Below, piece by piece: positions 1 through 8,460 of a DNA stretch of 16,096 nt. Under the pieces are notes generated by a model that made no database searches, was not told the DNA's origin, and worked only from the letters and a program-made list of their open reading frames with translations. Origin of the DNA: Methylococcaceae bacterium (GTDB taxonomy: Bacteria > Pseudomonadota > Gammaproteobacteria > Methylococcales > Methylomonadaceae); assembly GCA_947505055.1 (NCBI GenBank), contig CANNLO010000073.1, positions 1-16,096 on the forward strand. Reading direction: 5' to 3'. The stretch's first letter is position 1. Each line of letters opens with the position of its first letter. Position numbers and translations under genes: made by a program.

Positions 1-167
1 ATGACTTAACTGACCCTCAGCCTCCGACCGTAAAACATTTGAATCAATTACACTGGAATGCATATGGAGATCTCAGGTTGTTTTGCTATTTAAAACACTA
101 TACCATCTAAACGTTAGGAATATATTTATTATTTCAAAACTGAAATTTATGAAAAAAGTTTAATATT

Positions 168-197
168 TAGATAGATAGATAGATAGATAGATAGATA
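168..197. repeat. (TAGA)n tetranucleotide microsatellite
   Basis: Seven and a half uninterrupted copies of TAGA lie about 70 bases past the stop codon of the minus-strand amine oxidase gene, in an AT-rich stretch. Perfect tetranucleotide runs of this length are uncommon in bacterial chromosomes and usually vary in copy number by slipped-strand mispairing. This one is outside any visible gene. Any effect would be on the 3' end of the oxidase transcript or on a gene left of the window. Confidence 0.95.
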
Positions 198-264
198 TTT
201 TTTTAACGTAAGAAATAAGCGGCTAAGTCATTTAAAGCAATCCATTTTACAAGCATTTGACCTG

Positions 265-1698
265 CTATTTTCTCAGCAGAATATTCTTAACTGCTCTTAG
301 GGCAGAAGTAGCCGCCCCATTGGAATGAGTATCCTCGGTAAAATCACCCGCAAAGTAAATCCGACCTTGGGGAACTCTTAAGGAATCAGAAAGGCTATCG
401 AATCGTGATCTACCAACAGGCCAAGAAGCAATGGCGCGTGGATGGTAACGGTAAAAAGTCATTTGTTTGACCGACCGGCCAAATCCAGGCCATTGTTTTT
501 CAAAGGCTTCAATAATCGTTTTTTGATCGTCCTCCAAACCATTGACACGACTGTTAAAACGATCGGCATACGCACCTGTAATCAGTAAATTTAATAGGGC
601 ATCTTTATGGGGTTCAGATTGCCCCTCATAAATTACGCCCAAAGGACCATCGGTAAGCACAGGAAGAATACTTTCGTTGTTATGCTTCCAAAAATGACTG
701 GCTTTAGCATCTACCAATACATGAGCCGTAAAATAAGAACCGCCGGTTTGTGTTTTTATCGCCTCTCTTCTGTCCGGACTTAGCGGCGGAGTAAATTGAA
801 TATCATCTAGCTTAAACAAAGGAATGGTAGTAATAACGTAATTCGCCCGATAAACATGCTGTTGAAAATTACCCGTGTCATTAGTTGTTACCTCAACTCC
901 GGCATCAGTGGATTTAATATGTGTAACCAGCTGATTGAGGCGAATATTGTCAGCACCGATAAAATCGGCAATGGTTTGCGCGGCACGTTGATTACCGCCA
1001 ACCACATGATTAGGTGACTGGCCTTCGCCCGAGAAAAAATGCCATTCGGCAATACCATCCAAGGCACTGATTTTTTGCCAGGCAACACCATATTCCGGTT
1101 CGGTTTCGATACGAACAAATTCTTGCGTCCTGGCTGACAGACCACTTTTATCATGAATCCACTCGGCAAAAGATATCTCTTTAAGCGCCAACAGTGAATC
1201 AGTCAAAGGCCGAACTTCCAGCTGCTTATAGAGCGCCACCATTGTTTCATCCCACTTTTTGTAGGCTTTAAATTCATCGGTACTAATGACTGACTTTAAA
1301 AAATCCAAATTGCTTTTATGGTGAAAAGGGTAGAGTTTGCCTTGATAATAGAAACTTGAAAAACTAGTGTATGAAGTTTCCAAAGGAACTTTCAAGACGC
1401 GCATAATCTGTAGCGCCGGGTTACTTTCCCAAAACTCTTCCAAGCCCACTTCAGCGTGAGCATTATCAGCATAAGTAGCCGTGCGTATGCGTCCGCCGAC
1501 ATGCGGACTCATCTCAAGTATGACTGCAGATTTACCGGCTTTTTTTAGGTAATAGGCGGAACTTAAGCCTGATAGACCCGCGCCAACAATCAAAACGTCC
1601 GCTGTGTTTTCCTCGGCAAATACTATTTCCGTTATAAGACTTAATAAAACCGCCATTAATAAAAATCGGTACAGCGTAGTATTCAACGTACTGACCAT
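265..1698 (-). CDS. exported flavin-containing amine oxidase family protein
   Basis: A 477-residue FAD-dependent oxidoreductase of the flavin amine oxidase fold. Residues 1-28 form a signal peptide: a hydrophobic core, then VFA before EE, with likely cleavage after Ala28. A dinucleotide-binding motif follows directly (VGAGLSG, residues 38-44), with the acidic ribose-binding residue at Glu62 and the family GGR motif at 68-70. The C-terminal FAD contact is FAGD at 449-452, followed by the usual SNGAATSALRA helix. This family oxidises amines, or desaturates related substrates, using O2 or another acceptor. The substrate cannot be read from sequence. Export suggests action in the periplasm, unlike the cytoplasmic carotenoid enzyme further right, which shares only the FAD-binding architecture. 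The ATG has a weak Shine-Dalgarno GGA about nine bases upstream. The gene appears to stand alone. Family assignment is firm; specific function is unknown. Confidence 0.88.
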   Translation of the reverse strand: MVSTLNTTLYRFLLMAVLLSLITEIVFAEENTADVLIVGAGLSGLSSAYYLKKAGKSAVILEMSPHVGGRIRTATYADNAHAEVGLEEFWESNPALQIMRVLKVPLETSYTSFSSFYYQGKLYPFHHKSNLDFLKSVISTDEFKAYKKWDETMVALYKQLEVRPLTDSLLALKEISFAEWIHDKSGLSARTQEFVRIETEPEYGVAWQKISALDGIAEWHFFSGEGQSPNHVVGGNQRAAQTIADFIGADNIRLNQLVTHIKSTDAGVEVTTNDTGNFQQHVYRANYVITTIPLFKLDDIQFTPPLSPDRREAIKTQTGGSYFTAHVLVDAKASHFWKHNNESILPVLTDGPLGVIYEGQSEPHKDALLNLLITGAYADRFNSRVNGLEDDQKTIIEAFEKQWPGFGRSVKQMTFYRYHPRAIASWPVGRSRFDSLSDSLRVPQGRIYFAGDFTEDTHSNGAATSALRAVKNILLRK

Positions 1699-2249
1699 GC
1701 TAATTATCCATTGATTTATATTTGATATTAAAAATACAACTGAAATAGTTTGCCGTATATTTTAATTGCATTTATCACAAAAATATTTTTACATTAAAAA
1801 TAAGTTATAAAACCCTCAAGTTATGAAGCTTAGCGGGTTTTAGTATTCGGCCATTTATAGCCAACTTCCGCTGTAATAACTCTTCTGACTATCACGCACT
1901 CAAAACAAATCATAAATCGACCACCATAAACACGCCATATCTTCTCAATGCTTGTTAATGATTGTCCAGAAAAAAGAAAGGCTGAATATATCCAGGCTTC
2001 AGCAGGCACTTTATTAAAAAACAATTAAGATTGAGAAAGCCTTGCTTAACTTAGCATATTATAAGCAAGACAACGGATTAATTAAGGCAATTAATTACAT
2101 GTTATGACGATAAAGCATTTTAGTTAAGCGCTGAAAAATCCATTAAGCGACCATTAAGGTTATAGCGAATAACATCATCTTAACTTTTAAAACTCGCCCA
2201 CTATTTAAACAAAGAACTTCCACACATATATTACATAAGGAATAATTCA
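1699..2249. other. intergenic region between divergent genes
   Basis: AT-rich DNA between the minus-strand oxidase and the plus-strand His-rich genes. A 64-codon minus-strand frame (1830-2024) starts with TTG, has no clear ribosome site and resembles nothing I recognise, so I do not call it. Visible structure: an AAAACCC/GGGTTTT inverted repeat (1809-1815 with 1835-1841), and a perfect CTTGCTTA/TAAGCAAG inverted repeat (2041-2048 with 2062-2069, 13-base loop). There is also a TTAATT/AATTAA repeat near 2080-2097 and the phased repeat listed separately. It probably holds the promoters of both flanking units, but no convincing -35/-10 pair is visible. Confidence 0.5.
2140..2158 (+). promoter_or_regulatory. 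11-bp-phased direct repeat, PmrA-box-like
   Basis: CCATTAAG occurs twice (2140-2147 and 2151-2158), exactly one helical turn apart. Read as hexamers it is ATTAAG-N5-ATTAAG. This has the geometry of OmpR/PhoB-family half-sites and resembles the PmrA/BasR box (YTTAAK-N5-YTTAAK) except for the first base of each half. A further GTTAAG lies at 2123-2128. It sits about 90 bases upstream of the first His-rich gene, which suggests response-regulator control. The regulator's identity is inference. Confidence 0.4.
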
Positions 2250-2552
2250 GTGAAAAAAATTCTATTATTAAATGCGCTTTTTGCTCTTGCACTCATAACG
2301 TCACCCTATGCGTCGGCAGATAGAGAACATCATGGTAGAGGACATCATAGATCTCATTATTCAGAGGATGGCAGACATTATCCGCAGCAACAATATTCAA
2401 ACTATCAAGACCCTCGCTCCCATCAAGGTTTGGCGGGTGGCGTTATCGGCAGCGTTTTAGGATATGAAATCGGTAATGGCAACCCAGTCGCTACCGGGCT
2501 GGGCGCAGCTGCGGGATCATATCTCGGCAACGGAATGGCTGGAAGACGCTAA
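2250..2552 (+). CDS. small exported His-rich glycine-zipper protein (paralogue 1)
   Basis: A 100-residue secreted protein. Residues 1-23 are a signal peptide ending ASA before Asp24. Residues 24-56 are hydrophilic and His-rich (His27, 28, 32, 33, 36, 43) with Gln and Tyr. Residues 57-98 form a glycine-zipper segment (GLAGGVIGSVLGYEIG, then ATGLGAAAGSYLGNG), a pattern known from envelope proteins that insert into or pack against membranes. The start is GTG, supported by AAGG nine bases upstream and by alignment with the next gene's MKK start. The C-terminal 44 residues are nearly identical to those of the neighbour 56 bases downstream, so the two arose by tandem duplication and are probably co-transcribed. 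The His cluster suggests metal binding, but this is not shown. The function is unknown. Confidence 0.85.
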   Translation: MKKILLLNALFALALITSPYASADREHHGRGHHRSHYSEDGRHYPQQQYSNYQDPRSHQGLAGGVIGSVLGYEIGNGNPVATGLGAAAGSYLGNGMAGRR

Positions 2553-2608
2553 AATCTGATTTAAGGGCTATTTTATTTTGTAAAATAAATTTTAAGAGAG
2601 ATCATCCC

Positions 2609-3016
2609 ATGAAAAAACTGCTTACCTTAATAAAATTAACTGCCGTTATTATTCTGTTTTCACCAGCGATATATGCTGATGACGACGATTGGGGCGGACA
2701 TCATGGCCACGGTTGGGGTCACCACCATCACCGTCACCATCGTCACTATGATGACGGCTATTATCCGCAGCCACGGTATAATTATTATCCCCAACCTCAG
2801 ATTAACTATTATCCGCCACCGCAAATCAATTATTACCCACCACAACCTGTTTATTACCAACAACCTTACGATCAACGCTCACACCAGGGACTGGCGGGCG
2901 GCGTCATAGGTGGCGTGTTAGGTTACGAAATGGGAAGCGGCAACCCTATTGCTACCGGTCTGGGTGCAGCGGCTGGGTCTTTTTTAGGTAACGAAATGAA
3001 CGGCGGATATAGATGA
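2609..3016 (+). CDS. exported His-rich glycine-zipper protein with octapeptide repeats (paralogue 2)
   Basis: A 135-residue paralogue of the preceding gene. A signal peptide covers residues 1-23 (IYA before DDDD). A short acidic patch is followed by a dense His cluster at 31-46 (HHGHGWGHHH then HRHHRH). Residues 51-88 are a Tyr/Pro/Gln repeat with an eight-residue period: YYPQPRYN, YYPQPQIN, YYPPPQIN, then two decayed units starting YYP and YYQ. Residues 91-131 are the shared glycine zipper (GLAGGVIGGVLGYEMG, ATGLGAAAGSFLGNE). AAGAGAG eight bases before the ATG is a good ribosome site. The octarepeat and the larger His cluster are absent from paralogue 1, so this copy expanded or the other lost them. 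Metal binding or an outer-envelope structural role is plausible. It is not a named family that I recognise beyond the glycine-zipper type. Confidence 0.87.
   Translation: MKKLLTLIKLTAVIILFSPAIYADDDDWGGHHGHGWGHHHHRHHRHYDDGYYPQPRYNYYPQPQINYYPPPQINYYPPQPVYYQQPYDQRSHQGLAGGVIGGVLGYEMGSGNPIATGLGAAAGSFLGNEMNGGYR
2759..2857 (+). repeat. in-frame repeat of about 24 bp encoding YYPxPxxN octapeptides
   Basis: Three clear 24-bp units and two degraded ones within the second His-rich gene encode tyrosine-proline octapeptides. The units have diverged at synonymous positions, which suggests the repeat is old and kept at protein level. Confidence 0.8.
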
Positions 3017-3125
3017 TCAGTATAACTATTATCTATTAGTTAACATCGATCTTACACTGAACTCAGTAACAATCAGGCTTACTGTGCACTGGATTTAGAG
3101 AGAAACGAAAGACTTTTTTCTTTTG

Positions 3126-3154
3126 GATACTTTTCTTGGGCAAAGAGAAGTATC
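3126..3154. repeat. 12-bp hairpin, possible dispersed repeat or terminator
   Basis: Positions 3126-3137 pair with 3143-3154 (GATACTTTTCTT against AAAGAGAAGTATC, one G-T wobble) around a five-base loop. It lies between the converging His-rich and PilZ genes, so it could stop transcription from either side. No T-run follows on either strand, so it is not a classical intrinsic terminator. The sequence resembles short imperfect palindromes that recur between genes in many gammaproteobacteria. Confidence 0.6.
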
Positions 3155-3176
3155 TCTCTTCACAAACTAATTACAT

Positions 3177-4103
3177 CTACATCCCAAAAAAAACATACAA
3201 GGCAATGATTGCAAGGCCAAATCCTATCACTTTGATCTTATTGATCAAAGATTGTTCTCGCCAAAAAAAATTCAAGCTCGATTTCTTAATTGACCAGTAA
3301 CGAAAATGTTTTCTTTTAAGCTTTAGAAAAAAGGGTGGCAATTTCCGCCAAAGTTGATAAAAACCAAAACCAAAAACGCAGAATATTATATAAAACACAA
3401 TAATCTGCGTTTGATGCAGGTCTGTTTCGAAAAGATGTTCGATTAAATGATCAAGATTGGACTCAATAAACTCAAAAGCAAGATGGGTAAACTCCAGAAG
3501 CAATTCAAATAGAAAATGAACCAGTTCGAACAATAATCCGAATATGGCATCCGGAGCAGCTAAAACTGCCAGGATTACCGCAAGAAAACAGCCATTCAAC
3601 CAGGTTTGGCGCAATTTCTTTTTTTCGCCATAGGTAATCAGCAACTCTTGATCTTCGGATTTTAAATTAACAAAATGCGCGCCAACAAAACTAGGATAAT
3701 CTTCATTACTATCCTGATCGATTTTGCAATAAACCACCCGGGCGTAAGTTAAAATTTCCTTTGCCTTTGATTCCAGCTTTATCTTCATGGCAAGATAATC
3801 GCCTTGTTCAAGCGGATCTTCACACAAAAAAGCAATGCCACTTGCACTGATATTAACATTGAGCGCGTCATTGGCCACAAAGTCAGCACCGGCTGGCCAG
3901 TTCTCATCCAAACTGGGCAATTGATAAGTGGAAGCTAATTCGTCAGAATTAAAAGATCTACGTTTATCAAATGAATCATCGTAAACAGGTTTAAGCTCAG
4001 GGAGCTGGTTGTTATCTATTTTTTTATATAAAAGACCCGCTTCTTCATAAACCCGAAAGAAACCTCTTCTATTTTTAGTCTTAACCATGTTGACCTTATC
4101 CAT
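3177..4103 (-). CDS. PilZ-domain protein with C-terminal membrane segments
   Basis: A 308-residue protein. The two c-di-GMP-binding signatures of PilZ are visible: RGFFR (RxxxR) at 13-17 and NISASG (N-x-S-x-x-G) at 84-89. The domain continues to about 157. About 66 residues separate the signatures, more than in a minimal PilZ domain, so a low-complexity linker seems to sit between them. Residues about 171-192 are hydrophobic, 193-230 are very rich in Phe, Leu, Glu and His, and 232-250 and 289-306 look like membrane helices. A membrane-tethered c-di-GMP receptor fits. Its output is not evident. The called ATG has no close Shine-Dalgarno, whereas Met6 (start at 4088) has AAGG five bases upstream and may be the true start. 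It stands alone, convergent with the His-rich pair. Confidence 0.85.
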   Translation of the reverse strand: MDKVNMVKTKNRRGFFRVYEEAGLLYKKIDNNQLPELKPVYDDSFDKRRSFNSDELASTYQLPSLDENWPAGADFVANDALNVNISASGIAFLCEDPLEQGDYLAMKIKLESKAKEILTYARVVYCKIDQDSNEDYPSFVGAHFVNLKSEDQELLITYGEKKKLRQTWLNGCFLAVILAVLAAPDAIFGLLFELVHFLFELLLEFTHLAFEFIESNLDHLIEHLFETDLHQTQIIVFYIIFCVFGFGFYQLWRKLPPFFLKLKRKHFRYWSIKKSSLNFFWREQSLINKIKVIGFGLAIIALYVFFGM

Positions 4104-4325
4104 AATCTACAACCATTAAACCTTTTTATTGTTCGGATTTGATTACTTTACACAACTCAGATACTACGTAAAAACCACAAGATATGTTCAACACGAGCAA
4201 GCTTCATTACATATGAAACTCGGCCGCATTCGGGTACCGTGGCAACCTATTAAATATTTTTATTTCACCACGAACCCGCAATTCTTTACAGTATAATAAA
4301 TTTCAAGCACAACTTATAAACTTAC

Positions 4326-7300
4326 TCAGCCTACCCAAACCCTGGCGTTTCTAAACAGTCGCATCCAGGCACCATATTCGTCCCAATCTTCGGGGTGCCA
4401 GGAATTCTGAACCGCTCTAAAGCAACGTTCAGGATGCGGCATCATTATGGTAAAGCGTCCATCCGTAGTAGTAAGCCCAGTTATACCGAAGGGTGAACCA
4501 TTTGGGTTTGCCGGGAACTCAGTGGTTAATTCGCCGTAATTATCGACGTAACATAAAGCAACGGCACCCGCTTCAAGCGCAAGAACCGGGTCAGTTAAAA
4601 ATTCTGCCCGACCTTCGCCATGCGCAATCGCAACTGGCATTCTTGAGCCTTCCATGCCGGCAAAAAATATCGAGGGTGATTTTTGTACTTCAACCATCGC
4701 GACCCGCGCTTCAAATTGCTCAGAATTATTACGCATAAAACGCGGCCAATGTTCGGCACCGGGGATTATATCCTTTAATCCCGACATCATCTGACAGCCA
4801 TTACAAACGCCTAAGCCAAAAGTGTCAGGCCGCTGAAAAAAGGCAGCAAACTCGTCACGGCAACGCTGATTAAACAGTATCGATTTTGCCCAGCCACCGC
4901 CAGCGCCCAGGACATCACCATAAGAAAAGCCACCACAGGCAACCAAACCGGTGAAATCGGCCAGACTCACCCGACCATGAACAATATCACTCATGTGCAC
5001 ATCGATACTGGTAAAGCCAGCACGATCAAAAGCAGCAGCCATTTCCACATGGCCATTAACGCCTTGCTCACGCAAAATGGCCACTTTGGGTCTGGCTGAT
5101 TCTTTAAAGGGAAGCGTCACATCGTCATTGACCGGGAAGGTCAGTTCCACATGTAAACCGGGGTCCTCATCATCGGTGATCCGTTCAAACTGTTGTTGTG
5201 CACAGACCGGATTATCACGCAAAGCTTGCATTTTATAACTGAGTTCAGACCAAACATTCTGCATCTTGGCTCGACTTGCTGAATAAATGGCTTCGCCCTT
5301 AAACCGGATCGTCAGTTGCTGATCTTCTTTAACTTTACCGATGACATAAGTACAATCAATTAATCCGGAGTCTTGTAAAAATGCTACGACTTCCTTACAT
5401 TCACTTTGCCGCACTTGCACTACAGCACCCAATTCTTCATTAAACAAGGCTGCAAAGATATCATCGCCCAAACAATCAAGCTTTAAAGTTATACCCAACC
5501 TGCCAGCAAACATCATTTCCGTGACTGTAGCCAGTAAACCGCCATCGGAACGATCATGGTAACTAAGTAATTTATCCTGGCCATTCAAGGTCTGAATCGC
5601 ATCGAAGAAAGCTTTTAACAAACCTACCTCATCCAGATCAGGACAATCATCGCCAAGCTGATTGTAAACTTGCGCCAGTACTGAACCACCCAAACGGTTT
5701 TTACCTGCGCCAAGATCAATCAGAATCAAAGCACTGTCTTCATCCGGAACATTGCGCAGTTGCGGTGTCAGTGTTTTAGTAATATCAACAACCGGCGCAA
5801 ACGCAGTAATCACCAAGGACAAGGGTGAAGTCATGATCTTTTCGATTTGTGCAACCGGCAAGATTACCGGGATATCAAAAGTCGGCTCTAGGATTTGCTC
5901 TGCTTCCTCGATCAGCATGATCGTATCTTCCAAGCCCTCTTCCAGAGGTCGACATGACTCCGCAACATTGACCGGAATCTTTACGACACTAGTCTCATCC
6001 TTAACATTTTCTTTCCAAACGGTTTTCATCGACAAGGAATCCTTGCCCACCGGTATCGCAATACCCAAAGCCGGACATAACTCCATACCTACTGCTTTGA
6101 CGGTATCAAATAAAGCGGCGTCTTCGCCCTGATAACCGGCTGCAGCCATCCAGTTGGCGGAAAGCTTTATCTTTTTAAGCGACTCTATGCTGGCCGCAGC
6201 GATATTGGTGATGGCCTCGCCTATCGCCATACGACCGGATGCCGGCGCGTCAATCACGGCAATCGGCGAGCGCTCGCCCATGGCCATGGCTTCACCTGCA
6301 ACAGCGTAAAAGCCCACAGCGGTAACCGCCACATCTGCGACCGGCACTTGCCACGGCCCAACCATTTGATCTCGCGCAACCAGACCGGTTACGGAACGGT
6401 CACCAATATGTATCAAAAAGCTTTTATCAGCGACAGCCGGAAATGACAAAACCCGTCTGACTGTTTCGTTCAAAGTAATTCTGCTAATATCCAGCCTTTT
6501 GGTTTTAGGCGCGACATGCTCAACTTTACGGTGCATTTTCGGCGGTTTACCAAATAACACCGACATCGGAATATCGACTGGTTTATCGTTAAATAACTCA
6601 TCGTTTAACGACAAATGTTGTTCATCCGTCGCTACCCCTATCACCGCAAACAAACAATGTTCACGTTCGCAAAAACCGCTAAATAATTCAAGAGCTTCAG
6701 GCTTGATGGCAACCACATAACGCTCCTGGGCTTCATTGCACCAGATTTGCATCGGCGACATGCCCAGATCGGCATTGTGAACTTTGCGCAATTCAAAACG
6801 ACCGCCGCGCTCACAGTCATGGATGATTTCAGGAACAGCATTAGACAAGCCGCCCGCACCAATATCATGAATGGAAACAATTGGCGTATCGTGGCCCAGT
6901 GCATTGCAATGATTGATCACTTCCTGACAACGGCGCTCCATTTCAGGATTTTCCCGTTGCACGGAGGCAAAATCTAAATCTTCCGTTCCTTCGCCGGAAG
7001 CTTGAGAGGAAGCGGCACTACCACCCAATCCAATTAACATGGCTGGGCCACCCAAAATAATAATCAGCGATCCGGCCGGAATCGGCTGCTTTTGAACCAA
7101 CATGGGGCGAATATTTCCCAGTCCGCCCGCAATCATAATGGGTTTATGGTAACCGCGAAATTCATTGATACTACCCGGTACCGCTTGCTCAAAACTCCTG
7201 AAATAACCTGCCAGATTGGGTCTGCCAAATTCATTATTAAAAGCGGCTCCTCCCAACGGGCCTTCAAGCATAATCGTTAACGCCGAGGCAATGCGTTCGG

Positions 7301-8351
7301 GTTTACCATTGTCGGCTTCCCACGGTTGCGGATAACCGGGGATTTTTAAATGTGACACGGAAAAACCCGTTAAGCCGGCTTTAGGTGCAGAACCGCGCCC
7401 TGTCGAACCTTCGTCGCGAATTTCCCCGCCGGAACCGGTTGCGGCACCCGGATAAGGCGAAATGGCAGTTGGATGATTATGGGTTTCGACCTTCATCAAC
7501 AAATGCGCATCTTCTTCCTGATAGGCATATTCGCCAGTATTGGGATTACGGATAAAAACCTTTGCACTTGAACCGACCATAACAGACGCATTATCACTAT
7601 AAGCCGACAAAATGCCGTCCGGGTTCTGTTGTGCGGTATTACGGATCATGCTGAACAAGGATTTAGCCTGTTCAACACCGTCAATCGTCCAGTCAGCATT
7701 AAAAATCTTGTGACGACAGTGTTCGGAATTGGCCTGAGCAAACATCATCAATTCAACATCAGTTGGATTTCTGCCCAGGGCTTGAAAACTGTCAGTTAAA
7801 TAAGCAATTTCATCTTCCGACAAAGCCAGACCCAGTTCCGAATTGGCGTTTATCAGCGCTTCTCGTCCTTGCTCCATAATAGCTACTATCAATAAAGGCT
7901 TGGGCTCATGATGTATGAATAACTCCGGTTCACTATCGCCGTCCAAAACGGTTTGCGTCATACGATCATGCATTAGTGCTTTGACTGCCGACGATAAGGG
8001 CACAGTGCAATCCAGAGTGAATTCGATGCCTCGTTCAATGCGCTTAACTTCAGACAATCCACACCGCTGGGCAATTTCGGTCGCTTTACTGGACCAGGGT
8101 GAAATCGTTCCTGAGCGTGGCACGATCAATAAACGTTGCCCGGAAATGGGCTCAGCCATGTGCTCTGACCCGTAGGTCAATAATTGCTGCAATATTTCGG
8201 CTTGATCTTGATTCAAATCATGTTCAAGATCGACGAAGTGAATAAATTGAGCGTTGATGGACTTGATTTCAGGCTCAATGAGCTGAAGCTCAGCCAGAAG
8301 CTTATTGATGCGAAAATGAGATAGAGCAGAGGTTCCAATGATTTTTAGCAT
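4326..8351 (-). CDS. purL: phosphoribosylformylglycinamidine synthase, large single-chain type
   Basis: PurL converts FGAR, glutamine and ATP to FGAM in step four of purine synthesis. At 1341 residues it is about 46 longer than the E. coli enzyme. The domain order is normal: a PurS-like N-terminus (FRINKLL near residue 14, [10 protein letters not shown] near 90), the FGAM synthase linker, AIRS I ([27 protein letters not shown]), AIRS II ([28 protein letters not shown]), and a glutaminase domain. The glutaminase triad is Cys1183 (GVCNGCQ), His1306 and Glu1308 (PHPER), so it should be active. Residues 780-839 replace an eight-residue loop of the E. coli protein, and this accounts for the extra length. 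The ATG matches the E. coli start by homology but has no clear Shine-Dalgarno. The heptamer array begins about 14 bases upstream. It follows bamC on the same strand, with 109 bases between. Confidence 0.97.
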   Translation of the reverse strand: MLKIIGTSALSHFRINKLLAELQLIEPEIKSINAQFIHFVDLEHDLNQDQAEILQQLLTYGSEHMAEPISGQRLLIVPRSGTISPWSSKATEIAQRCGLSEVKRIERGIEFTLDCTVPLSSAVKALMHDRMTQTVLDGDSEPELFIHHEPKPLLIVAIMEQGREALINANSELGLALSEDEIAYLTDSFQALGRNPTDVELMMFAQANSEHCRHKIFNADWTIDGVEQAKSLFSMIRNTAQQNPDGILSAYSDNASVMVGSSAKVFIRNPNTGEYAYQEEDAHLLMKVETHNHPTAISPYPGAATGSGGEIRDEGSTGRGSAPKAGLTGFSVSHLKIPGYPQPWEADNGKPERIASALTIMLEGPLGGAAFNNEFGRPNLAGYFRSFEQAVPGSINEFRGYHKPIMIAGGLGNIRPMLVQKQPIPAGSLIIILGGPAMLIGLGGSAASSQASGEGTEDLDFASVQRENPEMERRCQEVINHCNALGHDTPIVSIHDIGAGGLSNAVPEIIHDCERGGRFELRKVHNADLGMSPMQIWCNEAQERYVVAIKPEALELFSGFCEREHCLFAVIGVATDEQHLSLNDELFNDKPVDIPMSVLFGKPPKMHRKVEHVAPKTKRLDISRITLNETVRRVLSFPAVADKSFLIHIGDRSVTGLVARDQMVGPWQVPVADVAVTAVGFYAVAGEAMAMGERSPIAVIDAPASGRMAIGEAITNIAAASIESLKKIKLSANWMAAAGYQGEDAALFDTVKAVGMELCPALGIAIPVGKDSLSMKTVWKENVKDETSVVKIPVNVAESCRPLEEGLEDTIMLIEEAEQILEPTFDIPVILPVAQIEKIMTSPLSLVITAFAPVVDITKTLTPQLRNVPDEDSALILIDLGAGKNRLGGSVLAQVYNQLGDDCPDLDEVGLLKAFFDAIQTLNGQDKLLSYHDRSDGGLLATVTEMMFAGRLGITLKLDCLGDDIFAALFNEELGAVVQVRQSECKEVVAFLQDSGLIDCTYVIGKVKEDQQLTIRFKGEAIYSASRAKMQNVWSELSYKMQALRDNPVCAQQQFERITDDEDPGLHVELTFPVNDDVTLPFKESARPKVAILREQGVNGHVEMAAAFDRAGFTSIDVHMSDIVHGRVSLADFTGLVACGGFSYGDVLGAGGGWAKSILFNQRCRDEFAAFFQRPDTFGLGVCNGCQMMSGLKDIIPGAEHWPRFMRNNSEQFEARVAMVEVQKSPSIFFAGMEGSRMPVAIAHGEGRAEFLTDPVLALEAGAVALCYVDNYGELTTEFPANPNGSPFGITGLTTTDGRFTIMMPHPERCFRAVQNSWHPEDWDEYGAWMRLFRNARVWVG
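5835..6014 (-). other. in-frame extra segment inside PurL AIRS II region
   Basis: Between KTVW and MTSPLSL, PurL has 60 residues (780-839) where my recollection of E. coli PurL has eight. The segment is acidic ([16 protein letters not shown]) and contains two similar patches about 37 residues apart (KIPVNVAE and [10 protein letters not shown]). The frame is intact on both sides and all catalytic motifs are present, so it is probably tolerated and expressed. The comparison with E. coli is from memory. Confidence 0.7.
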
Positions 8352-8364
8352 GTGAGAAATTCAG

Positions 8365-8458
8365 GTACAAGATACAAAGTACAAGGCACAAGATACAAAA
8401 TGCAAGGTGCAATAATGGTATTTAACCTTGAACCTCGCCCCTTTGACCTTGAACCTTA
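8365..8458. repeat. degenerate heptamer tandem array in two inverted arms
   Basis: Seven consecutive heptamers of consensus RTRCAAR run from 8365 to 8413. After a ten-base spacer, five heptamers of consensus RACCTTG run from 8424 to 8458. The second set is the reverse-complement type of the first (CAAGGTY), so the array can fold into a long imperfect hairpin. It fills the space between bamC and purL, ending two bases short of the bamC stop codon. Confidence 0.85.
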
Positions 8459-8460
8459 AT

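Noticed and set aside
3..110. Open frame of 35 codons entering from the left edge
   Set aside because: Too short to separate from chance, and the peptide is not recognisable.
265..1698. Carotenoid desaturase identity for the exported flavoprotein
   Set aside because: It has a signal peptide and the amine-oxidase C-terminal pattern, and lacks the GGGMPM-type end of the Crt family.
1830..2024. 64-codon minus-strand frame
   Set aside because: TTG start, no ribosome site, no recognisable domain, and composition like the non-coding surroundings.
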